Of a stretch of DNA of 64,000 bases, positions 37,845 through 48,105 are shown one piece after another. A program made the position numbers and the translations under genes. A model generated the notes under the pieces. That model saw nothing but the letters and a program-made list of their open reading frames with translations. It ran no database searches and was not told the DNA's origin. Origin of the DNA: Polynucleobacter sp. 86C-FISCH (GTDB lineage: Bacteria > Pseudomonadota > Gammaproteobacteria > Burkholderiales > Burkholderiaceae); contig NZ_JACVOL010000001.1 in assembly GCF_018882415.1 (NCBI RefSeq), positions 248,001-312,000 of the forward strand, given 5' to 3'. Positions within the stretch are counted from its first letter, which is position 1. Each line of letters starts with the position of its first letter.

Positions 37845-38633
37845 TTAAATACTTTTAGATTTAAATGCGGTCATCAAATAAATGCCAAATAAAATCATTG
37901 GCACGCATAACCATTGACCCATCGACAAGCCTAGACCAAGAAGACCAAGGAACGCATCTGGTTCACGCGCGTATTCAGCTAAGAAACGGCAAATACCGTA
38001 GCCCAATAAGAAGAATCCGGACACTTGACCCACACGTCTTGGTTTACCTGCATAAATCCAGAGCGCAATACCAAGCAATATGCCCTCGCCTAGTAGTTGA
38101 TAAATTTGCGAGGGGTGACGCGGCACAGAATCTACCAATGGGAACACCATTGCCCAAGGCAAATCAGTAGGTCTGCCCCAGAGCTCTCCGTTAATAAAGT
38201 TACCAAGTCGACCAAAAGCTAAGCCAAATGGGACGAGTGGAGCTACTAAATCACTAACAACAAAGAAAGTGGTCTTCCGTTTTTTGGCAAACCAGTAAAG
38301 AGCAGCAAGCACCCCTAGCAAGCCACCATGGAAAGACATACCACCTTCCCAGATTTTGAAAATACTCAAGGGATTGGCCAAGTAAAAGCCTGGCATATAA
38401 AACAAGGTATAGCCTAAGCGCCCACCAAGCACAACACCGAGAACACCAGCAAAGAGGAGATCCTCAAGATCTTTGTAGGTCCAGCCTAAAGCCTGATAAC
38501 GCGGCGCTCGAATACGTAAGCGACCTAAAAGCAAAAACTGCACAAAGGCCATTAGATACATCAAGCCATACCAGTGAATAGCAAAGGATCCAATACGAAT
38601 TGCTGCAGGGTCAAACTGAGGATGAATCAACAT
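37845..38633 (-). CDS. lgt: prolipoprotein diacylglyceryl transferase
   Basis: Lgt moves diacylglycerol from phosphatidylglycerol to the lipobox cysteine of prolipoproteins, the first step of lipoprotein maturation, in the inner membrane. The 262 residues have seven hydrophobic segments, [11 protein letters not shown] with the essential histidine, and the signature [15 protein letters not shown]. It starts five bases after the holC stop. Confidence 0.96.
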   Translation of the reverse strand: MLIHPQFDPAAIRIGSFAIHWYGLMYLMAFVQFLLLGRLRIRAPRYQALGWTYKDLEDLLFAGVLGVVLGGRLGYTLFYMPGFYLANPLSIFKIWEGGMSFHGGLLGVLAALYWFAKKRKTTFFVVSDLVAPLVPFGLAFGRLGNFINGELWGRPTDLPWAMVFPLVDSVPRHPSQIYQLLGEGILLGIALWIYAGKPRRVGQVSGFFLLGYGICRFLAEYAREPDAFLGLLGLGLSMGQWLCVPMILFGIYLMTAFKSKSI

Positions 38634-38638
38634 GAATA

Positions 38639-39103
38639 TTAACTTTTGGATTGATCAAAGTTATGCAACTCGTGACCTAGATCCCGGTAAGCTTTATAGC
38701 GTTCGCGCCCAGCCAAACGCTCAGCCTCATTGACAGTAACTACCTCAACGATTCTAGGGAAACGCGCAACTAGAGCAGGTACATCCGCAGGCATACGCAT
38801 ACCCAGGTGAATCATCACATCCGCATGAGGTACGTTGTTTAGGGCGGAGGAAGCAAAGTCGTCCGTCAAAACAATGGGCGTTTCTGCTGCGGCCTCGTCT
38901 TCGATGAAGCAGTGCGGTAAAAAATCAGTGCCACTAAATGACCACAAAAGATCATTTAACTTTTGGAGATCAGCTTTCTCACCAACCATCACGATATTGC
39001 GAACAGGCTCGCCTTCAGGCGTGGCACTCCAAATCTTGCGCGTTAAACGACAGGCGTATTCCAGCTTGTCGTTTACATTGCTATGAAAATCAATTCGTGC
39101 CAT
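38639..39103 (-). CDS. holC: DNA polymerase III chi subunit
   Basis: HolC links the clamp loader to single-strand binding protein. The 154-residue protein shows [32 protein letters not shown] and a C-terminal [16 protein letters not shown], typical of the chi family. It is in the usual order pepA-holC, 29 bases after pepA. Confidence 0.92.
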   Translation of the reverse strand: MARIDFHSNVNDKLEYACRLTRKIWSATPEGEPVRNIVMVGEKADLQKLNDLLWSFSGTDFLPHCFIEDEAAAETPIVLTDDFASSALNNVPHADVMIHLGMRMPADVPALVARFPRIVEVVTVNEAERLAGRERYKAYRDLGHELHNFDQSKS

Positions 39104-39132
39104 TCAGTATCTATCCAAAGATTCGCAAATTC

Positions 39133-40743
39133 TTACTTGCGCTCAAGCAAGAAATTCACTAACAAAGGAACCGGACGACCAGTGGAACCTTTGGCGGCGC
39201 CACTCTTCCAGGCGGTTCCTGCAATATCCAAGTGAGCCCATTTGTATTTCTCTGTAAAGCGCGACAAGAAACATGCTGCCGTCACACTTCCTGCTGGACG
39301 TCCACCAATATTGGCGACATCTGCAAAATTTGATTTGAGTTGCTCATGATAAGCAGCGTCCAAAGGCAAGCGCCATACGGTATCCAAAGAGGCGTGGCCG
39401 GCTTTAGTGAGCTCACTCACCAAGCCTTCGTCTTCAGAAAATAAACCGCTATGTACATGGCCCAAGGCAATAATACAGGCGCCAGTGAGGGTTGCGATAT
39501 CAATTACTGCTGCTGGTTTAAAGCGCTCAACATAAGTTAAGGCGTCACACAAAATGAGACGGCCTTCTGCATCGGTATTGAGAATCTCAATCGTCTGTCC
39601 AGACATGCTCTTCACAATATCGCCTGGTCGCGTAGCTTGACCTGATGGCATATTTTCACAAGTAGGAATGACGCCAATCACATTCTTCTTTAATTTCATT
39701 AAAGAAACGGAGTACATAGTGCCTATCACTGATGCAGCGCCACACATGTCGTACTTCATCTCATCCATCGCTTCGCCTGGCTTAAGTGAGATACCGCCAG
39801 TATCAAAAGTAATTCCTTTGCCAACCAAGACAATCGGAGCCTCGCCTGCTTTACCGCCTTGATGACGCATCACAATAAATTGCGGTGGGGTATCAGAGCC
39901 TTTAGCAACCGATAAGAAAGAGCCCATTCCTAAGGCTTCAATCTGTTTGCGCCCAAGCACTTCCACCTTCAAGCCCGCCTTCTTGCTCAAGCCTTGCGCA
40001 GTCTTACCTAAATATGTTGGAGTACAAACATTAGGCGGAAGATTGCCCAAGTCTTTTGCTAAGTTCATACCCTCAACCATAGCTACGCCCTGCTCTACAG
40101 CTGCTTTTAACTCTTTTGCACAATCATCATTACCAGCAAACACTAATTGTTTAAATGTATCTGCCTTATCTTTCGCTTTAAATTTCATAGCAGGCTGACG
40201 AACGCCAAAACGATAGGCTTGATCGCCAGCGTATTGCACAGTCAGGCGCACTTCTTCTGCAATGAAATCTGCTTTATGGGAAAGCGCAAAGCTTGGAGTA
40301 AACCAAAGTGCATTCTCAATTGATCCGCCGCTCAGCACTTTCAAAGCTGCGCGAGCTACTTTGGAATAAGTTGTCAAACTGCGTTCGCTAGCAAGATGAA
40401 CATCACCCAAAGCCACCAGCAATACTCGCTTTGCTTTAACGCCACCTGCAGTCCACGATTTTTCTGCTCGCAACATGCAAACGGAAGCCTGCTTAGGGTC
40501 TAAATCCCCAACAACATTAGCGTGATTAACAGAACCCCCAAGCAAGAGATCCAACTCCGGCAAAAAGCCAGCTTTGGCCTTGGCGCCTTTAGCCCCAGAG
40601 AAACTATCAAAATCTGCTTTTGAGTAGGCTAAGACCAAACAGTCGGTGTTGTGACCCAATAGGGATTTGAGGCTAGATTTCTGTAGTTTTGGGCTCTGCA
40701 GGTCAGCTTGAGGGAAAATCTTGGTGCTAAATTGAATTGTCAT
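39133..40743 (-). CDS. pepA: leucyl aminopeptidase
   Basis: This two-metal aminopeptidase (M17) removes N-terminal residues from peptides and in E. coli also binds DNA. The catalytic domain has VGKGITFDTGGISLKPG with metal ligands, the signature NTDAEGRLILCD, and MCGAASVIGTM. At 536 residues it is somewhat longer than E. coli PepA (503), mostly in the N-terminal domain. It is divergent from lptF across 158 bases. Confidence 0.95.
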   Translation of the reverse strand: MTIQFSTKIFPQADLQSPKLQKSSLKSLLGHNTDCLVLAYSKADFDSFSGAKGAKAKAGFLPELDLLLGGSVNHANVVGDLDPKQASVCMLRAEKSWTAGGVKAKRVLLVALGDVHLASERSLTTYSKVARAALKVLSGGSIENALWFTPSFALSHKADFIAEEVRLTVQYAGDQAYRFGVRQPAMKFKAKDKADTFKQLVFAGNDDCAKELKAAVEQGVAMVEGMNLAKDLGNLPPNVCTPTYLGKTAQGLSKKAGLKVEVLGRKQIEALGMGSFLSVAKGSDTPPQFIVMRHQGGKAGEAPIVLVGKGITFDTGGISLKPGEAMDEMKYDMCGAASVIGTMYSVSLMKLKKNVIGVIPTCENMPSGQATRPGDIVKSMSGQTIEILNTDAEGRLILCDALTYVERFKPAAVIDIATLTGACIIALGHVHSGLFSEDEGLVSELTKAGHASLDTVWRLPLDAAYHEQLKSNFADVANIGGRPAGSVTAACFLSRFTEKYKWAHLDIAGTAWKSGAAKGSTGRPVPLLVNFLLERK

Positions 40744-40901
40744 AATCTATTACGGTATTTTGGTCGATTCAAAAGAGGGGAAATTGCTAATCCGGGACGT
40801 TTATCCATTATCCTCCGACATGAGAATAGCCTCCCTTATCGATAGCAATATAAGCCATTTATAGTCCCTAATAACCCCACGAATCCAGACCCTTATTTTT
40901 C

Positions 40902-42017
40902 ATGATTTTTAAACAGGCCCTCCGCCGCGAACTCAGTTTTACGACTGGCGGGGTGTTTTTAGTCTTAGTCACCATCATGGTGACCACTCTGGTTATCCGA
41001 ATCTTGGGCTACGCCGCCAACGGAGCAGTCAATCCTGAGGATGCACTCGTATTAATTGCCTTAGCCACTTTAGGTTATCTCGCCGTTCTTTTAACGGTCT
41101 CATTGTTTGTGGCGACCCTCATTGTTTTAGTCCGCTGGTACAAAGATTCCGAAATGATCGTTTGGTTTGCAAGCGGCTTGAGCGTCACCAATCTCATTCG
41201 CCCTATTTTGCAATTCGCTACACCACTCATTATTGTGATTGCCTTGCTTGCTCTATTTGTTTGGCCGTGGGCAAATCGTGAATCTACTTTAATCAGTCAA
41301 CGCTTTCAACAACGCGATGATGTGTCAATGGTGAGCGCTGGGCAATTTAAAGAATCTGCAAAAGCAGAACGCGTCTTCTTTATTGAAGAGCTCGATGTAG
41401 ATAAGAGTGAAGTAAAAAATATCTTCGTAGCGGACTCTAAGAATGGTCGCTTGAGCATTGCGGTGTCCTCTACTGGCTATATCCAAAATTCGGAGGGTGG
41501 AGAAAAGTCTATCGTTCTCAATAACGGCCGACGCTATGAGGGGCAACCCACTCAGCCCGATTTTAGAATTCTCGAATTTAATGAATACAGCACCAAGATT
41601 CGCAGTAAAGAAGCATTAGCCCCTGCGCCACGTGATCGCGAGAAGACTATTACAGAACTTCTCAATGACTCCAATCCAGCTTCTATGAACCCTAATCGCG
41701 CTGAATTACTTTGGCGCGTTGGTTTGCCTTTGATGGCTTTGGGTTTAGTGCTAATTGCCATACCACTTGCCTACGTAAACCCGCGTCTCGGCAATTACAC
41801 AGCTATGTTCTACGCGGTATTAATTTACCTGATTTATAGCAACCTGCTGAACCTGACGCAAAATTTTGTTTCACAAGGTAAGGTTAGTGTTTTTGTAGCA
41901 ATTTGGCCAATACATTTACTTGCCCTTTTGATTGCAACAGTCTTAATTCGCAATCGTATCAATCCCTCACTTAAGTGGTGGCTCCGTCAGTTGCCAGCCT
42001 CAATAGTTAAAAAATGA
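40902..42017 (+). CDS. lptF: LPS export ABC transporter permease LptF
   Basis: LptF and LptG form the inner-membrane channel of the Lpt machine that pulls lipopolysaccharide out of the membrane. The 371 residues have three N-terminal and three C-terminal membrane segments with a periplasmic beta-jellyroll between (about 135-265). The RELSFTTGGVFLVL start and the ELLWRVGLPLMALGLVLIAI segment are typical. It overlaps lptG by four bases. Confidence 0.93.
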   Translation: MIFKQALRRELSFTTGGVFLVLVTIMVTTLVIRILGYAANGAVNPEDALVLIALATLGYLAVLLTVSLFVATLIVLVRWYKDSEMIVWFASGLSVTNLIRPILQFATPLIIVIALLALFVWPWANRESTLISQRFQQRDDVSMVSAGQFKESAKAERVFFIEELDVDKSEVKNIFVADSKNGRLSIAVSSTGYIQNSEGGEKSIVLNNGRRYEGQPTQPDFRILEFNEYSTKIRSKEALAPAPRDREKTITELLNDSNPASMNPNRAELLWRVGLPLMALGLVLIAIPLAYVNPRLGNYTAMFYAVLIYLIYSNLLNLTQNFVSQGKVSVFVAIWPIHLLALLIATVLIRNRINPSLKWWLRQLPASIVKK

Positions 42018-43168
42018 AGCTGCTCTTCCCCTTCATCTATGAGCGCTATTTAGCCAAGCAGATTTATGCTGCCTTTGGCTTCATTCTCTTTGCATTGGTG
42101 GCATTGTTTTTGTTCTTTGATATTTTGAGCGAGCTTGGTTCAGTACAAGGGGCTTACACACTCCCCTTAGCCCTACTTCACGTACTCCTAAAGGCACCAA
42201 GTCGCATTTCCGAAATCATTCCGATTGCAGGCTTGATTGGCAGTATTTATGTATTTGCGATGCTAGCTAGCCAGTCTGAGTTCACCATCTTGCGTATCGC
42301 CGGCCTAGATGTGAGACGCGGACTCATTACGCTAACGAAAATCTCCATTCCACTAATTGCACTCACACTCATCATGAGTGAGTGGGTTGGGCCTTACACA
42401 GAAGCCAAGTCTGATCAGATTCGCATGAAAGCCATGGGCTCAGCATACTCATCTCAATTTAGAACTGGTGTCTGGGTAAAAGATCGCTTGCGTGATGAGG
42501 ATGGTAGTGGCCCGGTTCGCCCAGGGGTCCGCTACGTCAACGTTGGTAAGGTTGACAAGGACAATGAGATTCACAATATCCGTATGTATGAGTTTGATGA
42601 CACCTATCATCTCCTCTCCATTCGTAGTGCAGTGTCAGGACAGTTTGATGAGACAGGTGTCTGGGTTCTAAATGATGTAACAGAAACGCGCTTCAAGGAA
42701 ACCAAACAATCAGACCCGCTTAATCCTGTTTTTTCTGCGCAGACTTTTACTCATCCAATCCTCACTTTGGAATCTGAAGTCACACCCCAAATTTTGAGCG
42801 TGCTTTTAATCAGTCCTGAAAAAATGTCGATTATGAGTTTGGGTCGCTTCATCTCCCATCTGCGCGATAACAAGCAAGATGCGCATAGGCATTCGATTGC
42901 TTTTTGGAAAAAAGTTATTTACCCATTCACCATTTTCGTAATGCTCACATTGGCGCTTCCCTTTGCTTACTTAAAGGTGCGAGCTGGTAGCGTTGGGATT
43001 AAGGTGTTCGGCGGCATCATGCTGGGTATGAGCTTCCAGCTCTTTAACTCCCTATTCTCAAACGTAGGACTTTTGGGCTCCTGGCCGTCCCTGATCACGG
43101 CTCTTACGCCGCCTTTGCTGTATTTCCTATTAGCCCTTGTTGGATTGCGCTGGGTTTCAAAGGCTTAA
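42014..43168 (+). CDS. lptG: LPS export ABC transporter permease LptG
   Basis: LptG partners LptF. The 384-residue protein has the same six-segment and periplasmic-domain layout, with YLAKQIYAAFGFILFALVAL at the start and KVIYPFTIFVMLTLALPFAY before the last segments. The ATGA overlap with lptF ensures balanced synthesis. The ATPase lptB is not in this window. Confidence 0.93.
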   Translation: MKLLFPFIYERYLAKQIYAAFGFILFALVALFLFFDILSELGSVQGAYTLPLALLHVLLKAPSRISEIIPIAGLIGSIYVFAMLASQSEFTILRIAGLDVRRGLITLTKISIPLIALTLIMSEWVGPYTEAKSDQIRMKAMGSAYSSQFRTGVWVKDRLRDEDGSGPVRPGVRYVNVGKVDKDNEIHNIRMYEFDDTYHLLSIRSAVSGQFDETGVWVLNDVTETRFKETKQSDPLNPVFSAQTFTHPILTLESEVTPQILSVLLISPEKMSIMSLGRFISHLRDNKQDAHRHSIAFWKKVIYPFTIFVMLTLALPFAYLKVRAGSVGIKVFGGIMLGMSFQLFNSLFSNVGLLGSWPSLITALTPPLLYFLLALVGLRWVSKA

Positions 43169-43191
43169 TACCCAAAAATAATTTAGAATGT

Positions 43192-43227
43192 GATTCCTAT
43201 ATCTTTGTTGATATATAGATAGGAATC
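43192..43227 (+). promoter_or_regulatory. hairpin over the ribosome-binding site of the CysB-like gene
   Basis: GATTCCTAT (43192-43200) pairs perfectly with ATAGGAATC (43219-43227), and the inner TATATC (43198-43203) can pair with GATATA (43210-43215). The right arm contains the AGGA Shine-Dalgarno sequence and ends three bases before the ATG. As DNA the same repeat could be the autoregulatory site of a LysR-family protein. Confidence 0.5.
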
Positions 43228-43230
43228 CCC

Positions 43231-44172
43231 ATGAATCTTCATCAATTCCGTTTTGTACGGGAAGCCGTTAGACAAAACTTCAACTTAACAACCGCTGCCA
43301 AAGCGCTGTTTACATCCCAACCGGGGGTATCCAAGGCCATCATCGAGCTAGAAGATGAGTTGGGCGTTGAGATCTTCCGCCGTCATGGCAAACGCATTCG
43401 CTCCCTTACGGAGCCAGGTAAACGGATTTTGAGCTCGATTGAGCGCATCCTAGATGAAGTGGAAACACTAAAACGAGTAGGCAAAGATTTTGCTAGCCAA
43501 GATCAAGGTAGTTTCGTAATCGCCACCACCCACACGCAAGCGCGTTATGCCCTACCTAAAGTGCTTACTGAATTTACTAAACGCTTTCCAAAGGTGAAGG
43601 TCAGCATTCAGCAGGGTAGCCCAGGTCAAATTGCAGAATTACTCACGCATGATCGCGCAGACATTGCGATTGCAACTGAAGGCATCGCCAATACTCCTGG
43701 CGTGCTCGCCCTACCAGGCTATCAATGGCATCACGTATTGATGGTGCCGCTCAGCCATCCACTACTCAACCAAGCAACGCTAACGCTAGAAGAGATCGCC
43801 AAGTACCCCATCATTACTTACGACAAAGCATTCGCGGGTCGCAGCAAGATTGATGCAGCCTTTGCACAGAGAAACATTACGCCTGACATTATTTTGGAAG
43901 CAATTGATGCTGACGTGATTAAAACCTATGTCGAGACCGGCATGGGTATCGGCATCGTTGCAGGCCATGCATATGACCCTGATCGAGATCGCAATCTGAA
44001 GGTGATTCCTGCGGGGCACTTGTTTGGAAACAATGTGACTCATTTGGGAGTTAAGCAAGGTGCTTACTTGCGCTCATTTGTATACACCTTCATCGAACTC
44101 TTTTCACCCACACTCACCAAGAAGATTGTTGAGCAGGCAATGTCGAATGAATCTGAGACTTATGAGATCTAG
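43231..44172 (+). CDS. cysB: CysB-type LysR regulator of sulfur metabolism
   Basis: The 313 residues start with MNLHQFRFVREAVRQNFNLT and the helix-turn-helix AAKALFTSQPGVSKAIIELE, both close to CysB. The effector domain has TTHTQARYALP, the region that binds N-acetylserine and sulfate in CysB. It should activate genes for sulfate uptake and cysteine synthesis, none of which lie next to it. AGGA seven bases upstream supports the start. Confidence 0.9.
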   Translation: MNLHQFRFVREAVRQNFNLTTAAKALFTSQPGVSKAIIELEDELGVEIFRRHGKRIRSLTEPGKRILSSIERILDEVETLKRVGKDFASQDQGSFVIATTHTQARYALPKVLTEFTKRFPKVKVSIQQGSPGQIAELLTHDRADIAIATEGIANTPGVLALPGYQWHHVLMVPLSHPLLNQATLTLEEIAKYPIITYDKAFAGRSKIDAAFAQRNITPDIILEAIDADVIKTYVETGMGIGIVAGHAYDPDRDRNLKVIPAGHLFGNNVTHLGVKQGAYLRSFVYTFIELFSPTLTKKIVEQAMSNESETYEI

Positions 44173-44209
44173 CCCCTCATATCCCCATAAATAAGATTAA
44201 TATGAGCCA

Positions 44210-45748
44210 ATGAATCCATGCCCTCTTAGCAAGAAGCTTATTAAATACAGTCTTACAGCACTATCCCTGTGTCTTCTGGCATCTTGTGGGGGCGATAGCA
44301 GCAGCACCGCTGGCAGCAACGCTGGCAGCACATCAGACCCATCAGTCAAAAAAAGAGATTTAGTCTCTTACATGTATACAGATGCAACATCGCAACCATT
44401 AAAGGGTAATGGCATCTGGAATTACAGTGTGGCAACGGATTACTACTATGGAACGATGAATCCGCCACAGTCACCATCCCTAGCGGTAGATTTGCCTGCA
44501 AATCCAGATGCAAACATTGAGTATGTATTTGCAACCTTTATATCCCTCTCGGTGGGATATAAAAGCAACGGATCAACCCCTGCATTGATTAGCGATCAAT
44601 GTCCATCAGATTCCTCTGTGCCAAAAATCGCCTACTATGCGCTACCTCAAATTAATCCAACTATGTATACAGGCGCGCTAGGGCCTTGTGTTACAGGCGA
44701 ATCAGCTACTGCGTATTACGCCGGCATTAATAAAAATGCGCCGTTAAAAGTTGTGCCAGTGGCCGAGTATGCGGACGATAGTTTTCCCGCTTTCATGTCA
44801 ACAGCCACCTCTGCGGAAATTACCACTATAGCTACAGCCCTTGCCCAAACAATTCTTAAAGATCCAAGTGTTTATGGTCTGGCAATTGATAATGAGAAAT
44901 CCATTAATGGCTCTAACCAAACTCCAGCCGCTCCCAATACAACTGTGGGCCAACAAAAAGAGGAGTTCTTTTTTGGCGAACTAGCCCGAATTCTTGCGGG
45001 AGGTAAGAAATACTTATTTTTATTTGACGCGCCAACGAGTGCCAAAGCTTTGTATTCAACATATACCAATATTGTGTTTATGCAACCACTATATGACTTG
45101 GATAACTCTGATCCAGCTGTGCATACTTCGACCGCTTACAACCCCGATCAACTGGCATCGCCATATACTAAATCCGTAAATAATGTGGCAGCGGGGACTC
45201 TCACCAATATTCAGGCCCCCGGGCAATCAGTCATGTTTGTAGTCCCCGCAAGTGCAACGAGCACTATTTGGGATTTTGAGATGTCCTACAACTACCCCCC
45301 GCCCAATAACTATGTCAATCCCATTCTGAACGTACCGGGAATAACCGCTAATTCTCAAGGCCTCTGCAGTGGCATTCCCCGGGACAACAAGGTAACAAAT
45401 ACTGTTCTCACAGCAATGATTGATCCGGGCTACAGCATTGATACCTTCCTTGGGGCTAATAATTGCTACCTCTTTACGAATACCACGCCATTAAACGATT
45501 ATTTTTTAACTTCATTGCAAGCAATTACTGCCGCAAAGAAACAAACCAGCCAGCAAGTAAATTATTTAGGTGCAGCTTTGTATGCATGGCGCATTAGCGG
45601 CATAAACGATATCAACGCTGCAAAATACTATCCGTCTATTTTTACAGCGGGCGGCGGATCTCAGAAGTCTGTGAATTTAACGGGGCCACCTGACATCCAA
45701 AGCTCAAGCTGGTCAATTTTCAACAAATGGGCTGTTGGGGATAAATAA
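44210..45748 (+). CDS. unknown lipoprotein with a possible degenerate TIM-barrel domain
   Basis: I do not recognise the family. A lipoprotein signal ends in LLASC (cysteine 26), followed by a Ser/Gly/Ala linker (about 27-48) and a domain of about 460 residues. Regular hydrophobic strands such as IEYVFATF, LKVVPVAEY, VYGLAIDNE (221-229), KKYLFLFDAP and VMFVVPASA look like successive barrel strands. The acidic end DNE at 227-229 recalls the DxxDxDxE strand of GH18-like enzymes, but key residues differ. A TAATAT box six bases before the ATG may be its promoter. Confidence 0.65.
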   Translation: MNPCPLSKKLIKYSLTALSLCLLASCGGDSSSTAGSNAGSTSDPSVKKRDLVSYMYTDATSQPLKGNGIWNYSVATDYYYGTMNPPQSPSLAVDLPANPDANIEYVFATFISLSVGYKSNGSTPALISDQCPSDSSVPKIAYYALPQINPTMYTGALGPCVTGESATAYYAGINKNAPLKVVPVAEYADDSFPAFMSTATSAEITTIATALAQTILKDPSVYGLAIDNEKSINGSNQTPAAPNTTVGQQKEEFFFGELARILAGGKKYLFLFDAPTSAKALYSTYTNIVFMQPLYDLDNSDPAVHTSTAYNPDQLASPYTKSVNNVAAGTLTNIQAPGQSVMFVVPASATSTIWDFEMSYNYPPPNNYVNPILNVPGITANSQGLCSGIPRDNKVTNTVLTAMIDPGYSIDTFLGANNCYLFTNTTPLNDYFLTSLQAITAAKKQTSQQVNYLGAALYAWRISGINDINAAKYYPSIFTAGGGSQKSVNLTGPPDIQSSSWSIFNKWAVGDK

Positions 45749-45796
45749 GGAAGTATGACTGGAGTGCAGTCAGGGCCACGCTTAAGTGACTAAAGA

Positions 45797-45881
45797 TGGT
45801 GCCTCGGGGCGGACTCGAACCGCCACGCCTTGCGGCACCGGATTTTGAGTCCGGCACGTCTACCAATTCCATCACCGAGGC
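45797..45881 (-). tRNA. tRNA-Leu (anticodon CAA)
   Basis: The minus strand folds into a class II tRNA. The acceptor stem is GCCTCGG/CCGAGGC with encoded ACCA at the 3' end (CCA at 45797-45799). The anticodon loop CTCAAAA between CCGGA and TCCGG gives anticodon CAA, which reads UUG. A long variable arm (TGCCGCAAGGCGT) and the GGTTCGAGTCC T-arm complete the structure. Confidence 0.97.
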
Positions 45882-46033
45882 AGGTGTTTGCAGTGGAAAT
45901 TCTGCTTACTTTGCTACTTTGTTACTGCTAAGACATGAGAGTGTAACAAAAAATGGTCAGATACCCCCTACCTTGGGTCTAGAACCCCTTAAAATGAGGT
46001 CTTCTAGCCAAATTATTAAAAGGACTTACCCGT

Positions 46034-46753
46034 ATGGCCGGCCATTCGAAATGGGCCAATATTCAGCACCGCAAAGGTCGTCAGGACGAAAAACGCGGCA
46101 AGATTTGGACCAAACTCATTAAAGAAATTACCGTAGCCGCCAAATTAGGCGGCGGCGACGTTGCCACTAACCCACGTTTGCGTTTGGCGATTGATAAGGC
46201 CAAAGACTCAAATATGCCCAATGACAACGTGCAACGAGCAATTCAGCGCGGCACTGGCTCACTTGAGGGCGTGAACTACGAAGAGATTCGTTATGAGGGT
46301 TACGGCATGAATGGCGCTGCCATCATCGTTGATTGCTTAACCGATAACCGCACTCGTACCGTTGCAGAAGTTCGTCATGCGTTTAATAAAAATGGTGGCA
46401 ACATGGGTACGGAGGGTTCGGTTGCTTTCTTATTCAAACACTGCGGCCAAATGTTGTTTGCTCCTGGCACTAGCGAAGATCAACTCATGGAAGTTGCGTT
46501 AGATGCTGGTGCTGAAGATGTCATCACTCATGATGATGGATCTTTAGAAGTGTTATGCCCTGTTCCGGATTTCTCGAAAGTACAAGATGCTATTAGCCAA
46601 GCAGGTCTCAAGCCTGAGCTGGCAACGGTTGCTATGCGCCCTGAGACTGAGATTGCTCTTGAAGGCGAGCTAGCAGAAAGCATGCAGAAATTGCTGGATG
46701 CACTTGAGAACTTGGATGACGTTCAAGAAGTCTTTACGAACGCTGAACTTTGA
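46034..46753 (+). CDS. yebC: YebC/PmpR-family protein
   Basis: This cytosolic protein of 239 residues belongs to the YebC family, described as transcriptional regulators and more recently as ribosome-associated factors for proline-rich stretches. The start [18 protein letters not shown] and [11 protein letters not shown], the [19 protein letters not shown] motif and the [15 protein letters not shown] motif are diagnostic. An AAAAGGA site ten bases upstream fits the ATG. purD follows after 51 bases. Confidence 0.93.
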   Translation: MAGHSKWANIQHRKGRQDEKRGKIWTKLIKEITVAAKLGGGDVATNPRLRLAIDKAKDSNMPNDNVQRAIQRGTGSLEGVNYEEIRYEGYGMNGAAIIVDCLTDNRTRTVAEVRHAFNKNGGNMGTEGSVAFLFKHCGQMLFAPGTSEDQLMEVALDAGAEDVITHDDGSLEVLCPVPDFSKVQDAISQAGLKPELATVAMRPETEIALEGELAESMQKLLDALENLDDVQEVFTNAEL

Positions 46754-46804
46754 TTTCTGAATTTAATTTTTTAATTACCTCATTTAAATAATAGATAGCT
46801 TGTT

Positions 46805-48082
46805 ATGAAAATTCTACTTATCGGATCCGGCGGACGCGAACATGCGCTAGCTTGGAAGCTGGCTCAATCCCCACAAGTACAAACAGTCTATGTTGCGCCG
46901 GGTAATGGCGGTACAGCCACTGCCAAACAGACTGCTGCAGGTATTGAGAATCTGCCGATCACTGGGTTACAAGAACTTGCTGATTTTGCTAAGCGCGAGA
47001 AAATTCACCTGACAGTTGTGGGTCCTGAGGCGCCACTTGCCGCCGGCATCGTAGATGTGTTCCGCAATAATGGATTGCGTATTTTTGGGCCAACCCAATT
47101 GGCTGCTCAATTAGAGTCCTCTAAAGACTTCTCTAAAGCCTTTATGAAGCGTCATGGCATTCCGACTGCGGATTACCAAACTTTTTCTAGCGCTTTAGAA
47201 GCTCATGCTTACATTGATGCTAAAGGTGCACCGATTGTGATTAAGGCTGATGGCCTTGCGGCAGGCAAAGGCGTAGTCGTTGCCATGAGTCTCGAAGAAG
47301 CACATGCCGCAGTGGACATGATGTTGGCTGATAACAAATTAGGTAATGCTGGTGCCCGTGTAGTGATTGAGGAATTCCTCACCGGTGAAGAAGCTAGCTT
47401 CATTGTTTTAGTTGATGGCAAAAACGTTTTAGCTTTGGCAACAAGCCAGGATCACAAACGGCTACTTGATGCGGATCAGGGCCCTAACACTGGTGGTATG
47501 GGTGCTTACTCCCCTGCTCCAGTGGTTACTCCAGAAATCCATGCACGCGCTTTGCGTGAAGTGATCATGCCAACTGTGAATGGCATGAAAGCAGATGGCA
47601 TTCCATATACCGGCTTCTTGTATGCAGGCTTGATGATCGCACCTGATGGCAAGATCAAGACACTCGAATTTAATTGCCGTATGGGTGATCCAGAAACTCA
47701 ACCAATCATGGCGCGTCTGCGTAGCGATCTCGTGAACGCTTTAGATCATGCTGTGGATGGCACACTCAATGAGGTTGAGTTGGAATGGGATCGCCGTACC
47801 GCTCTTGGCGTAGTGCTGGCTGCTCATAACTACCCCGATACTCCACGTGCTGGCGATGTCATTACCGGCATCCCCGCTGATACTGAAGATCAAATTACCT
47901 TCCATGCTGGCACAAAACTGCAAGATGGCAAGGTAGTCACTTCTGGTGGACGTGTGATGTGCGTTGTTGGACTTGCGGATACTGTCCGTGGTGCCCAACA
48001 GAAAGCGTACGAAGCCATCAATCACATTAAGTTCGACGGCATGCAATATCGCAAAGATATTGGCTATCGCGCCATTAAGTAA
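46805..48082 (+). CDS. purD: phosphoribosylamine-glycine ligase
   Basis: PurD makes glycinamide ribonucleotide, the second step of purine synthesis. The 425-residue ATP-grasp enzyme starts with [18 protein letters not shown] and has the [10 protein letters not shown] motif, the [18 protein letters not shown]-binding loop, and the signature [14 protein letters not shown]. It precedes hemF by 23 bases in an apparent long plus-strand operon to rng. Confidence 0.97.
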   Translation: MKILLIGSGGREHALAWKLAQSPQVQTVYVAPGNGGTATAKQTAAGIENLPITGLQELADFAKREKIHLTVVGPEAPLAAGIVDVFRNNGLRIFGPTQLAAQLESSKDFSKAFMKRHGIPTADYQTFSSALEAHAYIDAKGAPIVIKADGLAAGKGVVVAMSLEEAHAAVDMMLADNKLGNAGARVVIEEFLTGEEASFIVLVDGKNVLALATSQDHKRLLDADQGPNTGGMGAYSPAPVVTPEIHARALREVIMPTVNGMKADGIPYTGFLYAGLMIAPDGKIKTLEFNCRMGDPETQPIMARLRSDLVNALDHAVDGTLNEVELEWDRRTALGVVLAAHNYPDTPRAGDVITGIPADTEDQITFHAGTKLQDGKVVTSGGRVMCVVGLADTVRGAQQKAYEAINHIKFDGMQYRKDIGYRAIK

Positions 48083-48105
48083 ACCGATATCGAGTTAGCG
48101 CAACC

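Noticed and set aside
45756..45772. Hairpin TGACTG/CAGTCA near the tRNA-Leu
   Set aside because: The stem is short, has no T-tract, and repeats of this size are expected by chance in the window.
45796..46122. Plus-strand reading frame starting MVPRGGLEPPRLAAPDFESG
   Set aside because: This is the well-known false protein made by translating the complement of a tRNA-Leu gene, and it then runs into yebC in another frame.
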